From the NCBI RefSeq assembly GCF_036178845.1, contig NZ_CP108070.1, positions 5,828,001 to 5,892,000 on the forward strand: a DNA stretch of 64,000 bases, in the 5' to 3' direction. Shown one piece after another: positions 36,556 through 44,005 of the stretch. Position 1 is the stretch's first letter, and every line of letters starts with the position of its first letter. Source of the DNA: Streptomyces sp. NBC_00271. Lineage in GTDB: Bacteria; Actinomycetota; Actinomycetes; Streptomycetales; Streptomycetaceae. The position numbers and the translations under genes are program-made. The notes under the pieces were generated by a model. It did not search any database, was not told the DNA's origin, and saw nothing but the letters and a program-made list of their open reading frames with translations.

Positions 36556-37737
36556 TCATGCCTCCATGCTCAGTCGGCGGACCGCCCGGCGTGCGGACTG
36601 CAGGCCGGCCAGCTCCGGGTCTGCCTGGACGGTCGAGAGATAGCCGACCGTAGTGCTGGCCCAGATATGACCGAGGACCTTCTGGACATCCCAGAGCGCC
36701 ATGCCGCTCTCATAGAGATGAGTCGCCCGCGCATGCCTCAGCAGATGGGGAATCAGGCAGGTCACCGGCCCTGGAAGGTAGAGCTCGCCAGCAGTCCTGA
36801 GCGCCTTGCGGAACGCGTCGGCCTTCACCGGCATGCCCACGGCGATGTCCACGGCAGCCAGCGCCCGCGGTCGCCTTTCGGAAGGGAACAGCGGTGCGGC
36901 CGGGTCTGTGGCGTCGTCGCTGAACGAGCCGCGGATCTCCTCGATGTACCACCACAGCAGTTCGCGTCCCTCCGCGAACAGGTAGGCCTGCCGCTCGCGC
37001 TTGCCCGAGCCGCCGGCCCCCTTGCCCTGGACCACGAAGCGACCCCACTGCCCCAGCTCCCAGTGGATGTCCCCGAGCCGGACCGCGCACAACTCGCTCG
37101 CACGGACCCCGGAGATGTAAGCGATCTTGGCCATCACGTAGTCGCGTACGGCGACCTGGTACTTGCGCGTCGCCGGGAGCGATGCCCTCCACTGGGTGAA
37201 GCACTCCGTCAGCGCTCGTTGCGACGGGGGAATCCGCAGCCCGAAGTCCCCACGGTGGACCGGCCTGTTGAAGGTGTCGACCGGCGACTCGACAGTCGCG
37301 CCAAACCTCCGGGCGATCTCCCCGGCATAGCGCTGTTCCAGGAACGCGAAGTAGCTGTCGACCTTGACCAGTTTGCTCCGCACCGTCGAGCGGGCCCGCC
37401 GACGTCCTTGCCCGGCATAGAACCGGTCCACGTGCCGCGGCGTGAGTCGCCACGGCACCAGGTCGTAGAAGGAGCACAGTTCCATCACCGGCCGGACCAG
37501 GTTCTCCAAGGTGGTGGGAGCAAGTCCGGCGACGTCCCGGGCCCACAGATACTCGGACACGGTGTCCAGGTAGAAGCCCTGCTCATCGACGGCATCGGTC
37601 TGTGCAGCGGCCCGCCGTTGCAGCACCTGCACGTCCGCCAGGCCGCTGTCCCGCAGCCCGCCGGAGCCTTGTGCATCGCCATCCTCCGGCTGCCCGGTGA
37701 GCAATGTCAGACGGCGGCGACTTCCTGAATCCCGCAT
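36556..37737 (-). CDS. Tyrosine recombinase (TnpA-like)
   Basis: A 393-residue recombinase. The core-binding domain (YLDTVSEYLWARDVAGLAPT) is followed by the catalytic domain with Arg in AYISGVRASELCAVRLGDI, HLLRHARATHLYESG (HxxR), GHIWASTTVGYLS (His and nucleophile Tyr). This is a full active-site set. ATG 37737 was chosen because GCGGGG precedes it and the earlier GTG at 37797 would place the start upstream of a 12-bp dyad. It is the first gene of the transposon operon. Confidence 0.86.
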   Translation of the reverse strand: MRDSGSRRRLTLLTGQPEDGDAQGSGGLRDSGLADVQVLQRRAAAQTDAVDEQGFYLDTVSEYLWARDVAGLAPTTLENLVRPVMELCSFYDLVPWRLTPRHVDRFYAGQGRRRARSTVRSKLVKVDSYFAFLEQRYAGEIARRFGATVESPVDTFNRPVHRGDFGLRIPPSQRALTECFTQWRASLPATRKYQVAVRDYVMAKIAYISGVRASELCAVRLGDIHWELGQWGRFVVQGKGAGGSGKRERQAYLFAEGRELLWWYIEEIRGSFSDDATDPAAPLFPSERRPRALAAVDIAVGMPVKADAFRKALRTAGELYLPGPVTCLIPHLLRHARATHLYESGMALWDVQKVLGHIWASTTVGYLSTVQADPELAGLQSARRAVRRLSMEA

Positions 37738-37744
37738 AGCCCCG

Positions 37745-37784
37745 CAAGTTACTGGCCGAACTCGCAGAATCTGCCAGTAACTTG
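37745..37784 (-). promoter_or_regulatory. 12-bp dyad upstream of the transposon operon
   Basis: CAAGTTACTGGC (37745-37756) and GCCAGTAACTTG (37773-37784) are perfect inverted repeats separated by 16 bases, just upstream of ATG 37737. It could be an operator for the HTH protein or a recombinase accessory site. Confidence 0.6.
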
Positions 37785-37886
37785 GGAAACTCGACACGGA
37801 CGGGTGACAGCCAGAAAGAAGGCCCTCACCTCCCCACTTGCACTGTTACCCGTACAAGAAGCGCTGGCGAACCCGCGTGAACTCCA

Positions 37887-37945
37887 GTTGGGATGCCGTA
37901 GCGGAGCCCGGTCGGGTCGTAGCAGTCGGCGTAGGCGAGTGACAT
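37887..37945 (-). pseudogene. RRQRL-motif zinc-binding protein, N-terminal fragment
   Basis: From ATG 37945 the codons read MSLAYADCYDPTGLRYGIPT, the conserved start of the RRQRL family, and then run into transposon sequence. Joined to 33590 it gives a normal-length 127-residue protein. It is 13 bases after the DUF2637 stop, so the intact gene was part of the transfer operon. Confidence 0.8.
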
Positions 37946-37958
37946 GACTGCCCGCCGC

Positions 37959-38849
37959 TCAGCCGGTGATCGCGGTGGGGAAGTCGGTCAGGTACGGCTC
38001 ACGCGTCTTGACCCGTCCCCGCGCGGTGCGGGCCGTCGACTCCGACGCGCCCAATCCCGCGGCCTTCATCGCCTGCGTCATGCGGGCGGTGCTCGGCTGG
38101 GTGAAGTCGGTGCCGTACAGGGCCCGGACCAACTGATCCACCCGGTTCGGGTAGACCACCGGCGTGCACAGGTCGACGGCCGTCGACGACGCGGCGACGG
38201 GGGCCGCTTCCACGTCGACGGGCGTCGACGCTTCCTCGCTCTCCGGCATGAGCGCCGGGAGCTCCGGAAGCGGCTCCGTCCTGCCCGCGGGCTCCACCGT
38301 AGGTGTGGCCGTCGGGCGGTCGACGCTCACGATGACGGGCGTCGACGGCGCTTCGACGCCCGGCGGCGGGGCATTGACGCCCGTCACCGCGCGGCTCGCG
38401 AGGTAGGCGTGCACCTGCCGCATCAACGCACCGAACGCCAGCAATGCGGCCACCGGAGGCACCGCGGCCACCACGTAGTTCAGGGCGCCCGCGTCCTGGC
38501 CGACCCCGGCCACGTTCAGCCCGATGGAGGCACCGTCACCAGCGGTGACCAGCCCGATTGCCCACCAGTCGACCCGGTGAGCGAGCGAGGCGCGCAGGAT
38601 CAACAGCTCACCGATCACGATGAACAGATCCACCGTGGCCGGCCAGGCCCACGAACGGGCCACGGCTTCGGCCATTCCGTGCGCGGCGGCGACTTCTTGC
38701 AAGTGTTCGTACGACAGCCAGAACGCGACCGCAGTGAGGACCACCGTCAGCACGCTCGCCAGGGCGGTGATCGCACGCTCCACGCCGACGGGCGTCAACG
38801 CGGGTTCGACGCCCGTCGACCGTACGTCGACGCGGGCCGCGGCGCTCAC
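37959..38849 (-). CDS. DUF2637 membrane protein
   Basis: A 296-residue protein with four membrane helices: AITALASVLTVVLTAVAFWL, WPATVDLFIVIGELLIL, WWAIGLVTAGDGASIGLNVAG, and LNYVVAAVPPVAALLAFGAL. This is the DUF2637 pattern common in actinomycete mobile elements. A Pro/Thr/Val linker rich in PTAVD-type repeats (about 165-230) and a C-terminal helix-turn-helix-like domain (MTQAMKAAGLGASESTARTA) follow. The function is unknown; position in the transfer operon suggests a role at the septum. The GTG at 38849 overlaps the previous stop by four bases. Confidence 0.85.
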   Translation of the reverse strand: MSAAARVDVRSTGVEPALTPVGVERAITALASVLTVVLTAVAFWLSYEHLQEVAAAHGMAEAVARSWAWPATVDLFIVIGELLILRASLAHRVDWWAIGLVTAGDGASIGLNVAGVGQDAGALNYVVAAVPPVAALLAFGALMRQVHAYLASRAVTGVNAPPPGVEAPSTPVIVSVDRPTATPTVEPAGRTEPLPELPALMPESEEASTPVDVEAAPVAASSTAVDLCTPVVYPNRVDQLVRALYGTDFTQPSTARMTQAMKAAGLGASESTARTARGRVKTREPYLTDFPTAITG

Positions 38850-39157
38850 GCGGCCACCGCCGTACCTGCCACGTGGCGACGCGCCGGACGCCGCGCCGAC
38901 CTCCGGCGCGGCCGGCGAGCAGCAGCCCGCGCGTCCTTCAGCGGGCTCATCCGCAGCAGCGATTCCGCGTACGCCGCGGCCTCCCGGTCCGACTCCCGCA
39001 GCTCCGCGAGTACCTCGCGCGCCACGGCCAGTCGCACCACCCGCTCGTCCGCGGACTCCACGGCCGGACCGGTGAACAGCTCCGGGTCGATACCGAATGC
39101 CAGTTCCGCGAACTCCGTCGCGGTAACGGCTTCATGACCAGCAACGATGCACTTCAT
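38846..39157 (-). CDS. First gene of the AICE transfer/replication operon, unknown function
   Basis: A 103-residue protein: an acidic N-terminal half (ATEFAELAFGIDPELF, ESADERVVRLAVAREVLAEL) and a strongly basic tail (AAARRPRRRSARRPARRH). No family recognised. ATG 39157 follows AAGGAG. It is the first gene of the minus-strand operon and reads from the region that faces the GntR gene, a position taken in pSAM2 by the replication/transfer activator pra. It does not look like Pra by sequence. Confidence 0.62.
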   Translation of the reverse strand: MKCIVAGHEAVTATEFAELAFGIDPELFTGPAVESADERVVRLAVAREVLAELRESDREAAAYAESLLRMSPLKDARAAARRPRRRSARRPARRHVAGTAVAA

Positions 39158-39426
39158 GGGTCGTGACTCCTTCACAGTGGAACGGCCCGAACAGCGGCTC
39201 CCGGGTGGCACCCCGGGAGCCGCACGCCGTTGTTGGGTTGATCTGCTCGGCCGAGCAGACACGGCCCATGACGCCCGGTAGAGAGGCGTCAAGGACCGTG
39301 AGCACTCGGGCTCACATCGACCCATCGACCGCCCGTGTGCAGGCGGCTGGATCGGCACTCTGTTGAGTTCTCAACCAAGCGGCGCTCCCTTCGTACTCAC
39401 CCCCGCGGGCTTTCCTCCGGCACACC

Positions 39427-39445
39427 TGTACGGCAGGGCCGTACA
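39427..39445. promoter_or_regulatory. Putative GntR operator between the transfer operon and the regulator
   Basis: TGTACGGCAGGGCCGTACA is a dyad with 7-bp perfect arms. A further half-site CTTGTACGG occurs at 39531-39539, just before the GntR start. The 406-bp gap 39158-39563 has no gene. A GntR/KorSA-type repressor binding both sites would control the minus operon and itself. Confidence 0.62.
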
Positions 39446-39563
39446 TGACACCCCGTCCGACCTGTCTGGAGGAGTGCCTTGGCAAAAGGTTGCACGAGTC
39501 GGGCTTGGAGAGTCAACCCCTCTGGTCTAACTTGTACGGAGGAGTCGGAGTAGAGAGGACCCA

Positions 39564-40340
39564 TTGCCGGTGCGACGCGGTATGACGAAGGCCCAAGAAA
39601 TCGCCTATGACCTGCGTGAACAGATCCTGTCTGGGGCGTTGGCGGGGGGCGAGGCGCTCCCCAGCGAATCGAAGATGATGAGCCAGTACGGCTACAGCCG
39701 CGAGACGATCCGCGCCGGTGTTCGCCTCTTGATCGAGGAAGGCTTGGTGGTCACGGGTCAGGGCCAGGGGAAGTACGTCCGTGAGGACTATCCGCCTGTC
39801 GTGTGGAACTGGACGACGCTGGAGAGTCGGAGTCGTCACGCCAACGCGGTTGAAGGGCGAACCGCCGGCGACCAGTGGGCAAGCGTGATCGCGGAGAACG
39901 GCAACGCTCCCCGACAAGAGATCTCTGTGTCGATCGTGGAACCTCCGTCCCACGTCCGTGAGCGCCTCGAACTCCCCGCAGACGGATTGGCCGTGGCGCG
40001 CAAGCGCGTCCGGTACATAGACAACCGGCCTTATGCGCTCGCCGACTCGTACTTTCCTCAGGAACTTGTGAGCGGCACACCTTTGATGGAACCCCGAGAT
40101 GTCTCAGCCCCTGGTGGCATCCTGGCCTCCGTGGGACTGGTCCAAGCCAAGTACGTGGACGAAATCTCAGTGCGTATGCCGACTCGACGTGAGGCCGAAC
40201 TACTGGGCCTACCTGCGGCAACGCCGGTTGCAGAGCACACCCGAACCGGCTATGACGCGGACAACCGGCCGCTTCGCTGCATGGTCACTATCCTCCCCGG
40301 AGACAGGCACAAGATCCTCTATGAAGTCAGTACGGACTGA
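39564..40340 (+). CDS. GntR/UTRA-family transcriptional regulator (KorSA-like)
   Basis: A 258-residue repressor. The N-terminal GntR winged helix contains AYDLREQILSGALAGGEALP and SRETIRAGVRLLIEEGLVVT. The C-terminal UTRA effector domain includes VARKRVRYIDNRPYALADSYFP and ends with YDADNRPLRCMVTILPGD. In pSAM2 the GntR protein KorSA keeps the element quiet by repressing pra; this one is divergent from the operon and has an operator-like dyad between. TTG 39564 follows AGAGAGGAC; GTG 39570 is also possible. The next gene starts inside its last codons. Confidence 0.9.
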   Translation: MPVRRGMTKAQEIAYDLREQILSGALAGGEALPSESKMMSQYGYSRETIRAGVRLLIEEGLVVTGQGQGKYVREDYPPVVWNWTTLESRSRHANAVEGRTAGDQWASVIAENGNAPRQEISVSIVEPPSHVRERLELPADGLAVARKRVRYIDNRPYALADSYFPQELVSGTPLMEPRDVSAPGGILASVGLVQAKYVDEISVRMPTRREAELLGLPAATPVAEHTRTGYDADNRPLRCMVTILPGDRHKILYEVSTD

Positions 40341-40977
40341 GTACCTCCGCCCCGCAGCGGCGGAGGACGTACCCGCCCTTTTGTCTCTGCGAGCAGAGGC
40401 TGAAGGGTGGTTGCGCACCAAGGGAACAGACCAGTGGAGCGACCCGGAGACCGGGGAACGGGCCATCGCCAAATGGCGCGGGAGCATAGATGACGGGCGT
40501 GCGTGGGTTGTGGTTGGCGAGCGTGACAGGGTGCTCGCGACCGTCAGCCGTGGTCCTGTCGACCGGGACTTCTGGACCGATGCCGATCGCCCCGAAACGG
40601 CGCTGTACCTCTACAAACTGATCGTCGCTCGTGAAGCGTCCGACCGTCAGCTCGGAACGCGGCTCATCGACTGGATGTCCCGCCTCGCTGCCCTGGAAGG
40701 GCGAACCTGGGTGCGCATCGACACCTGGCGCACGAACACTGGGCTGCACGCCTACTACGAGCGATTGGGATTCCAGCACGTACGCACTGAGGCCCCGTCT
40801 CACAGGCGCTCGGGGTGGCTCGCGCAACGTCGGGCGGGTGAGCTAGCGCGGCCAGATGACCTCTTGCCAGTGGGGCCCGAGGAAGTGAGCTACGGGGATG
40901 CGGCAACGCTCCCCCGCCAGAGAGTAGACGCAGGGGCTAGCGACGACTTGACCAGCGGAGACGGAGCGACACCCTGA
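40321..40977 (+). CDS. GNAT acetyltransferase of the AICE
   Basis: A 218-residue N-acetyltransferase. LRPAAAEDVPALLSLRAEAE is the first strand-helix; YLYKLIVAREASDRQLGTRLI contains the acetyl-CoA loop (here RQLGTR), followed by VRIDTWRTNTGLHAYYERLGF, the usual GNAT end. The C-terminal 50 residues are unrelated and hydrophilic. ATG 40321 overlaps the GntR gene by 20 bases, so expression is tied to the regulator. GntR-GNAT pairs recur in this class of element. The substrate is unknown; a small-molecule or protein target is possible. Confidence 0.84.
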   Translation: MKSVRTEYLRPAAAEDVPALLSLRAEAEGWLRTKGTDQWSDPETGERAIAKWRGSIDDGRAWVVVGERDRVLATVSRGPVDRDFWTDADRPETALYLYKLIVAREASDRQLGTRLIDWMSRLAALEGRTWVRIDTWRTNTGLHAYYERLGFQHVRTEAPSHRRSGWLAQRRAGELARPDDLLPVGPEEVSYGDAATLPRQRVDAGASDDLTSGDGATP

Positions 40978-41330
40978 CAGCAACGGCCACTTCCAACACG
41001 ACGGGTGGCGCGGGCATGCAGGCCATCGTGCCCGTCAGTCACTCAAGATGCGCAAGAGGGCATGCAATGTCACGATAAGACGCGAAATCGGCAGGAGAGG
41101 GAAGGTGTACTTTCCGTCGAGCCGGCCGCGTGCCTCGGGGTGTTCGCATGCGGAGTGAGGGGTCATGTCGAGTGACCGCCACCTGCCGGATGAGACAAGC
41201 GCGAGTTGTCGTTCGAGACCGAGCGCAAGGGCCGTACCCAACACACCGGCCCAGCTAGGGCCCAATGTTTGGCAGGGGCATTCTCAAGCGGCGCTCGAGC
41301 GCATCAGTCCATGAAAGGAAGTGCGCAACC
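40978..41330. other. Intergenic region
   Basis: 353 bases between the acetyltransferase and the secreted repeat protein. No gene, strong hairpin or repeat was seen. A good ribosome-binding site (AAGGAAG) lies at the right edge. Confidence 0.5.
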
Positions 41331-41984
41331 ATGGCGAGCATCCCGAAGCGTCGTCGCAGGGTCAGCGCTACCGCTGCCGTTCTGGTGGCAGTCGCGGGTG
41401 GCATCGCCCTTCCGGGTGTCACTGTCGCGGCGGTGAGAACGCCTCAAGCAGCGGATACTTGTAAGTCGGGGTACGTGTGGCGGGAGACGACAGCCAGTGA
41501 CCACGTTTGCGTCACCCCCGGCACCCGCGCCCAGGTGAAGGACGACAACGCCCACGCCAAGAGCCGTCGAGTCAGCGCCAACAACCCCAAGTCCGAGTGC
41601 AAGTCGGGGTACGTGTGGCGGGAGGCGACAGCCAGTGACCTGGTCTGCGTAACTCCCGGCACCCGCGCCCAAACCAAGGACGACAACGCCCACGCCAAGA
41701 GCCGAGTGGCGAGCTCTGCGGCCGCAGGCACTTGCAAGTCGGGGTACGTGTGGCGGGAGACGACAGCCAGTGACCACGTTTGCGTCACCCCCGGCACCCG
41801 CGCCCAGGTGAAGGACGACAACGCCCACGCCAAGAGCCGTCGAGTCAGCGCCAACGACCCCAAGTGCAAGTCGGGGTACGTGTGGCGGGAGGCGACAGCC
41901 AGTGACCTGGTGTGCGTAACTCCCGGCACCCGTGCCCAAACCAAGGACGACAACGCCCACGCCAAGAGCCGAGTGGCGAGCTGA
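41331..41984 (+). CDS. Secreted protein with four YVWRE repeats
   Basis: A 217-residue exported protein. A basic signal peptide (IPKRRRRVSATAAVLVAVAG) is followed by four copies of a roughly 40-residue unit: CKSGYVWRE, a variable TASD segment, VCVTPGTRAQ and KDDNAHAKSR. Each unit has two Cys that could form an intra-repeat disulfide. Units come in two types (A: TTASDH...AQVK, B: ATASDL...AQTK) in ABAB order. The motif is found singly in secreted actinobacterial proteins; the function is unknown. ATG 41331 follows AAGGAAG. A surface or adhesion role is likely from the export and repeats. Confidence 0.82.
   Translation: MASIPKRRRRVSATAAVLVAVAGGIALPGVTVAAVRTPQAADTCKSGYVWRETTASDHVCVTPGTRAQVKDDNAHAKSRRVSANNPKSECKSGYVWREATASDLVCVTPGTRAQTKDDNAHAKSRVASSAAAGTCKSGYVWRETTASDHVCVTPGTRAQVKDDNAHAKSRRVSANDPKCKSGYVWREATASDLVCVTPGTRAQTKDDNAHAKSRVAS
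41459..41984 (+). repeat. ABAB tandem repeat inside the secreted protein gene
   Basis: Four units of about 110-140 bp, the first and third, and second and fourth, nearly identical at the DNA level. This shows duplication of a two-unit block rather than stepwise single-unit growth. Confidence 0.85.
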
Positions 41985-42233
41985 CCCACTGCTGGGAAGC
42001 CACGGTGTCTGACCGATCCATGCCGACGAAGGAACCACGTCGGCGCCGAACGTGCCGATCCTGGCGTGTGGGAAATGGGTCACCTGCGGGCGGTACCGGC
42101 GGCCCTGACATCAACGGCTGACATCAACAGGCACGCACAATGGCGGACCGCTGAAGACCCCTTCGCCGTGTACGGGCCTGAGACGGGGGCCACAAATGCT
42201 GGCCCTTCAGCCGCGCAGTTGGTAGGCACGCGC

Positions 42234-42275
42234 CTACGGATCAGAAGGTTGCAGGTTCGAATCCTGCCGAGTGCA
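42234..42275 (+). pseudogene. 3' fragment of tRNA-Arg(ACG)
   Basis: CTACGGATCAGAAGG (anticodon loop with ACG), then GCAGGTTCGAATCCTGC (T-arm) and CGAGTGCA (acceptor 3' strand) match the second half of the usual Streptomyces tRNA-Arg(ACG). No matching 5' half (GCACTCG) lies upstream, so it is not a functional tRNA. The break in the anticodon loop is exactly what integration by a tyrosine recombinase leaves. Confidence 0.75.
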
Positions 42276-42284
42276 CATCAGATC

Positions 42285-42316
42285 AGAGGCCCTGTGGAGT
42301 GATCCACAGGGCCTCT
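42285..42316. terminator. Hairpin after the tRNA-Arg fragment
   Basis: AGAGGCCCTGTGGA (42285-42298) and TCCACAGGGCCTCT (42303-42316) form a perfect 14-bp stem with a 4-base loop. It was probably carried along with the tRNA end. Confidence 0.88.
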
Positions 42317-42561
42317 GGCTTTTGCGGGCCGTCGCTGTTCCCGCGTGCTGTGCCCACTGCGTGCGTAGTGCGCAGCACTGCGGAGGGGCTAAACGGTGTC
42401 AGCCGTGCTCGTGACCGACCGAGGGGGCGCCCTGCGTGAGATCGAGGGCGTCACGGTGCGCCTCATCAACAAGGCGGATGAGGCGCACGACCCCAAGGGC
42501 GGCCACGAGGGCAACGACTTGGGGACCTCGATCGGACAGGCCCGCACCTCGCCGAGTCCGG

Positions 42562-42717
42562 CAGTTGCGCCGTGCCGAGATGGCCGACGACCGCACTGTC
42601 CGCCATGACGAAGAGGGGCTCGGCGACGAGTGCGCCGAAGGCCGGGACGGCCAGCACGACGATCTCTCGATCGCGCTGTCGCCTGATGACCCTGGGGGTC
42701 ACGGGAGCCTGCGCCAT
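42562..42717 (-). pseudogene. N-terminal fragment of a MATE-family efflux protein
   Basis: From ATG 42717 the frame reads MAQAPVTPRVIRRQRDREIV, then VLAVPAFGALVAEPLFVMAD and SAVVGHLGTAQL, the first helix and loop of DinF/MATE transporters. Similarity stops after 52 codons and the frame runs into unrelated sequence, so only the gene's start is here. It reads toward the tRNA-Arg fragment. Confidence 0.75.
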
Positions 42718-42907
42718 GAGCACAAATCCATTCATCCACAGGTAAGGGCTGTAAAGCTTTCATGCCCCTTACCGCTCGGCTCGTTGCGCGCTCTGTCATG
42801 CACCATTTGCAGCGATCTTGGTCTAACTAGGGAAGTTTTTCTTCCTCACAGGCTGGGGACGGGGAAACCTGCTGCTCAAGCCTGCCATCTTGTGCGGCGC
42901 GGCCAGC

Positions 42908-42995
42908 TATCCACAGGCCTGCCCAGGGGGTTGCACACAGCGGGAGGTCAAGTATCCACAGAACCAAGGAGGTTGTGCGCAGGGCCCTGTGGATA
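42908..42995. promoter_or_regulatory. Cluster of three DnaA-box-like sequences
   Basis: TATCCACA at 42908 and 42953 and TGTGGATA at 42988 lie within 88 bp. Each is one base from the actinobacterial DnaA box consensus TTGTCCACA core. The region is non-coding and lies upstream of the MATE fragment. Confidence 0.5.
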
Positions 42996-43085
42996 GCCAG
43001 ATTGGGCTTGGGCCGTGAGCGTGCCACTATCAGCGAGCCGAGCGGCTGAACTGCCCTTCTCTCCAGCGCGGTTGACCATGAGCAG

Positions 43086-43099
43086 GTTTCATGTGAAAC
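43086..43099. promoter_or_regulatory. parS-like ParB site
   Basis: GTTTCATGTGAAAC differs from the universal parS core GTTTCACGTGAAAC by one central base. Streptomyces has many parS sites around oriC, so this may be a real weak site or one acquired with flanking DNA. Confidence 0.5.
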
Positions 43100-43188
43100 G
43101 ACGCGTTGGCTCAACTTGCCCGTACCAAAGCGGAGTTGGGCATCTCATTTGTCAGGTGCGCGCCGTAGAAATGACAAGCCAGAGATGA

Positions 43189-43572
43189 CGAACGGCTCCA
43201 GCTGCCCCGCAAAGTGTCAGTCCCGCGCCACAGAATGTTCCTTGGCGGCCTTTTGGTGCCGCCGCCAATACGGCGGCGGCCCCCTGCTCGCAACAGGAGG
43301 CCACCGACTTCGACAGCAAGAACCGACGACCTGAGGAGGTCACGATTCCCACCGAGGACGAGCCTACGGGCTCCCACTGTCAAAGCAACTCTGACCAGCA
43401 CCTTGATGGCCTGCCTCTCGGTGAGAAGCCGCAGACCACGCGGCTGAGTCCGGCCCGGATGCGGGCGCGCCGACTGCTGGACACCGCGAGCGACGAAATC
43501 GTGCGCCTGGTCGTGCAGGCGTCTGCGACCGGCGTGTACGTGTGGGCGGTCCACTGGATCGAGCGCCGCTGA
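43189..43572 (+). pseudogene. 3' part of a small gene without a start codon
   Basis: A 128-codon open frame ends in TGA at 43572, seven bases before a perfect 15-bp hairpin. Its end (RARRLLDTASDEIVRLVVQA, then SATGVYVWAVHWIERR) looks like a genuine amphipathic protein tail. No ATG, GTG or TTG occurs in the first 85 codons, so the 5' end is probably lost or frameshifted; ATG near 43459 could give a 38-residue peptide. Confidence 0.45.
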
Positions 43573-43578
43573 ACCCAT

Positions 43579-43612
43579 GCCGCCTGGGAGTACACGAGTA
43601 CTCCCAGGCGGC
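43579..43612 (+). terminator. Hairpin near the right end of the AICE
   Basis: GCCGCCTGGGAGTAC (43579-43593) and GTACTCCCAGGCGGC (43598-43612) form a perfect 15-bp stem. The following 300 bases up to attR hold no supported gene. Confidence 0.85.
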
Positions 43613-43912
43613 CCACCGTGTACCGACATGCGTCCTGGTCAGCCGACGGCGCCTTTCTACGGGGCAGCGCGAGCCACTCCCCGCGCGAGTGCGCAGCAAG
43701 GTCGTCTGGCGACCGAGAGTGCGACAGCAGGGGCACACATGCCCTCCACATGCCCGATCGAGCAGCCGCCGGTGGCGTTCCGTTCGGCACCGCTCCTTGT
43801 CCTGGTCTTTGTCCAGTGCGCTGACGGACGCCACCGTTCACCTTCGTACGCTCACCCCGTCTGACCTGCCGCGTGAACCCCAATGGACGCCCCTGTACGG
43901 CCATGCGGACAG

Positions 43913-44005
43913 TTGGAAAGCGTGTTGGGGGCAACCCCTCACGAGTTCGAATCTCGTATCCTCCGCCAGTGCCTCACCGGGCACGATGTCGAAGGGCCCC
44001 ACCGC
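43913..44005 (+). repeat. attR: 93-bp copy of the tRNA-Ser 3' end
   Basis: Identical to 23279-23371. It carries the displaced 3' half of the original tRNA-Ser gene. The terminator that follows (43990-44023) has a CTTG loop where the left copy has GCAA, so the two hairpins come from different lineages. Confidence 0.95.

Larger units (their letters stand above)
33592..37886. mobile_element. Tn554-like transposon splitting the RRQRL gene
   Basis: A 4.3-kb insertion with a tyrosine recombinase, a small HTH protein and a large zinc-ribbon recombinase in one operon, plus a convergent passenger gene. This tnpA/tnpC/tnpB-like set resembles Tn554. Joining the flanks (...GGCATCCCAAC and CTACCCC...) restores a continuous 127-codon RRQRL gene, which fixes the ends to within a base or two. 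GCGGGTTCG occurs 11-19 bases inside each end in inverted orientation. Confidence 0.85.
23279..44005. mobile_element. Integrative conjugative element (AICE) in tRNA-Ser(GGA)
   Basis: About 20.7 kb bounded by 93-bp direct repeats that start in the tRNA anticodon loop. It carries integrase, excisionase, replication ATPase, primase-polymerase, TraB-type translocase, Spd-like membrane proteins, DUF2637 protein, GntR regulator and acetyltransferase, which is the module set of pSAM2-like AICEs with prim-pol replication. A Tn554-like insertion (33592-37886) interrupts one gene. The segment 41.9-43.9 kb holds fragments of unrelated origin (tRNA-Arg end, MATE gene piece), so the right end is mosaic. 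Confidence 0.92.

Noticed and set aside
41304..42083. Minus-strand frames opposite the repeat protein
   Set aside because: They mirror the repeat structure of the plus-strand gene, which has a signal peptide, ribosome-binding site and Cys-conserving repeats.
42190..42280. A complete tRNA-Arg
   Set aside because: The 3' half matches well but the 5' acceptor strand and D-arm are absent, so it is only a fragment.
42396..42608. A 70-codon plus-strand ORF over the MATE fragment
   Set aside because: It is largely antisense to the MATE remnant and its junction; no ribosome-binding site or family was seen.
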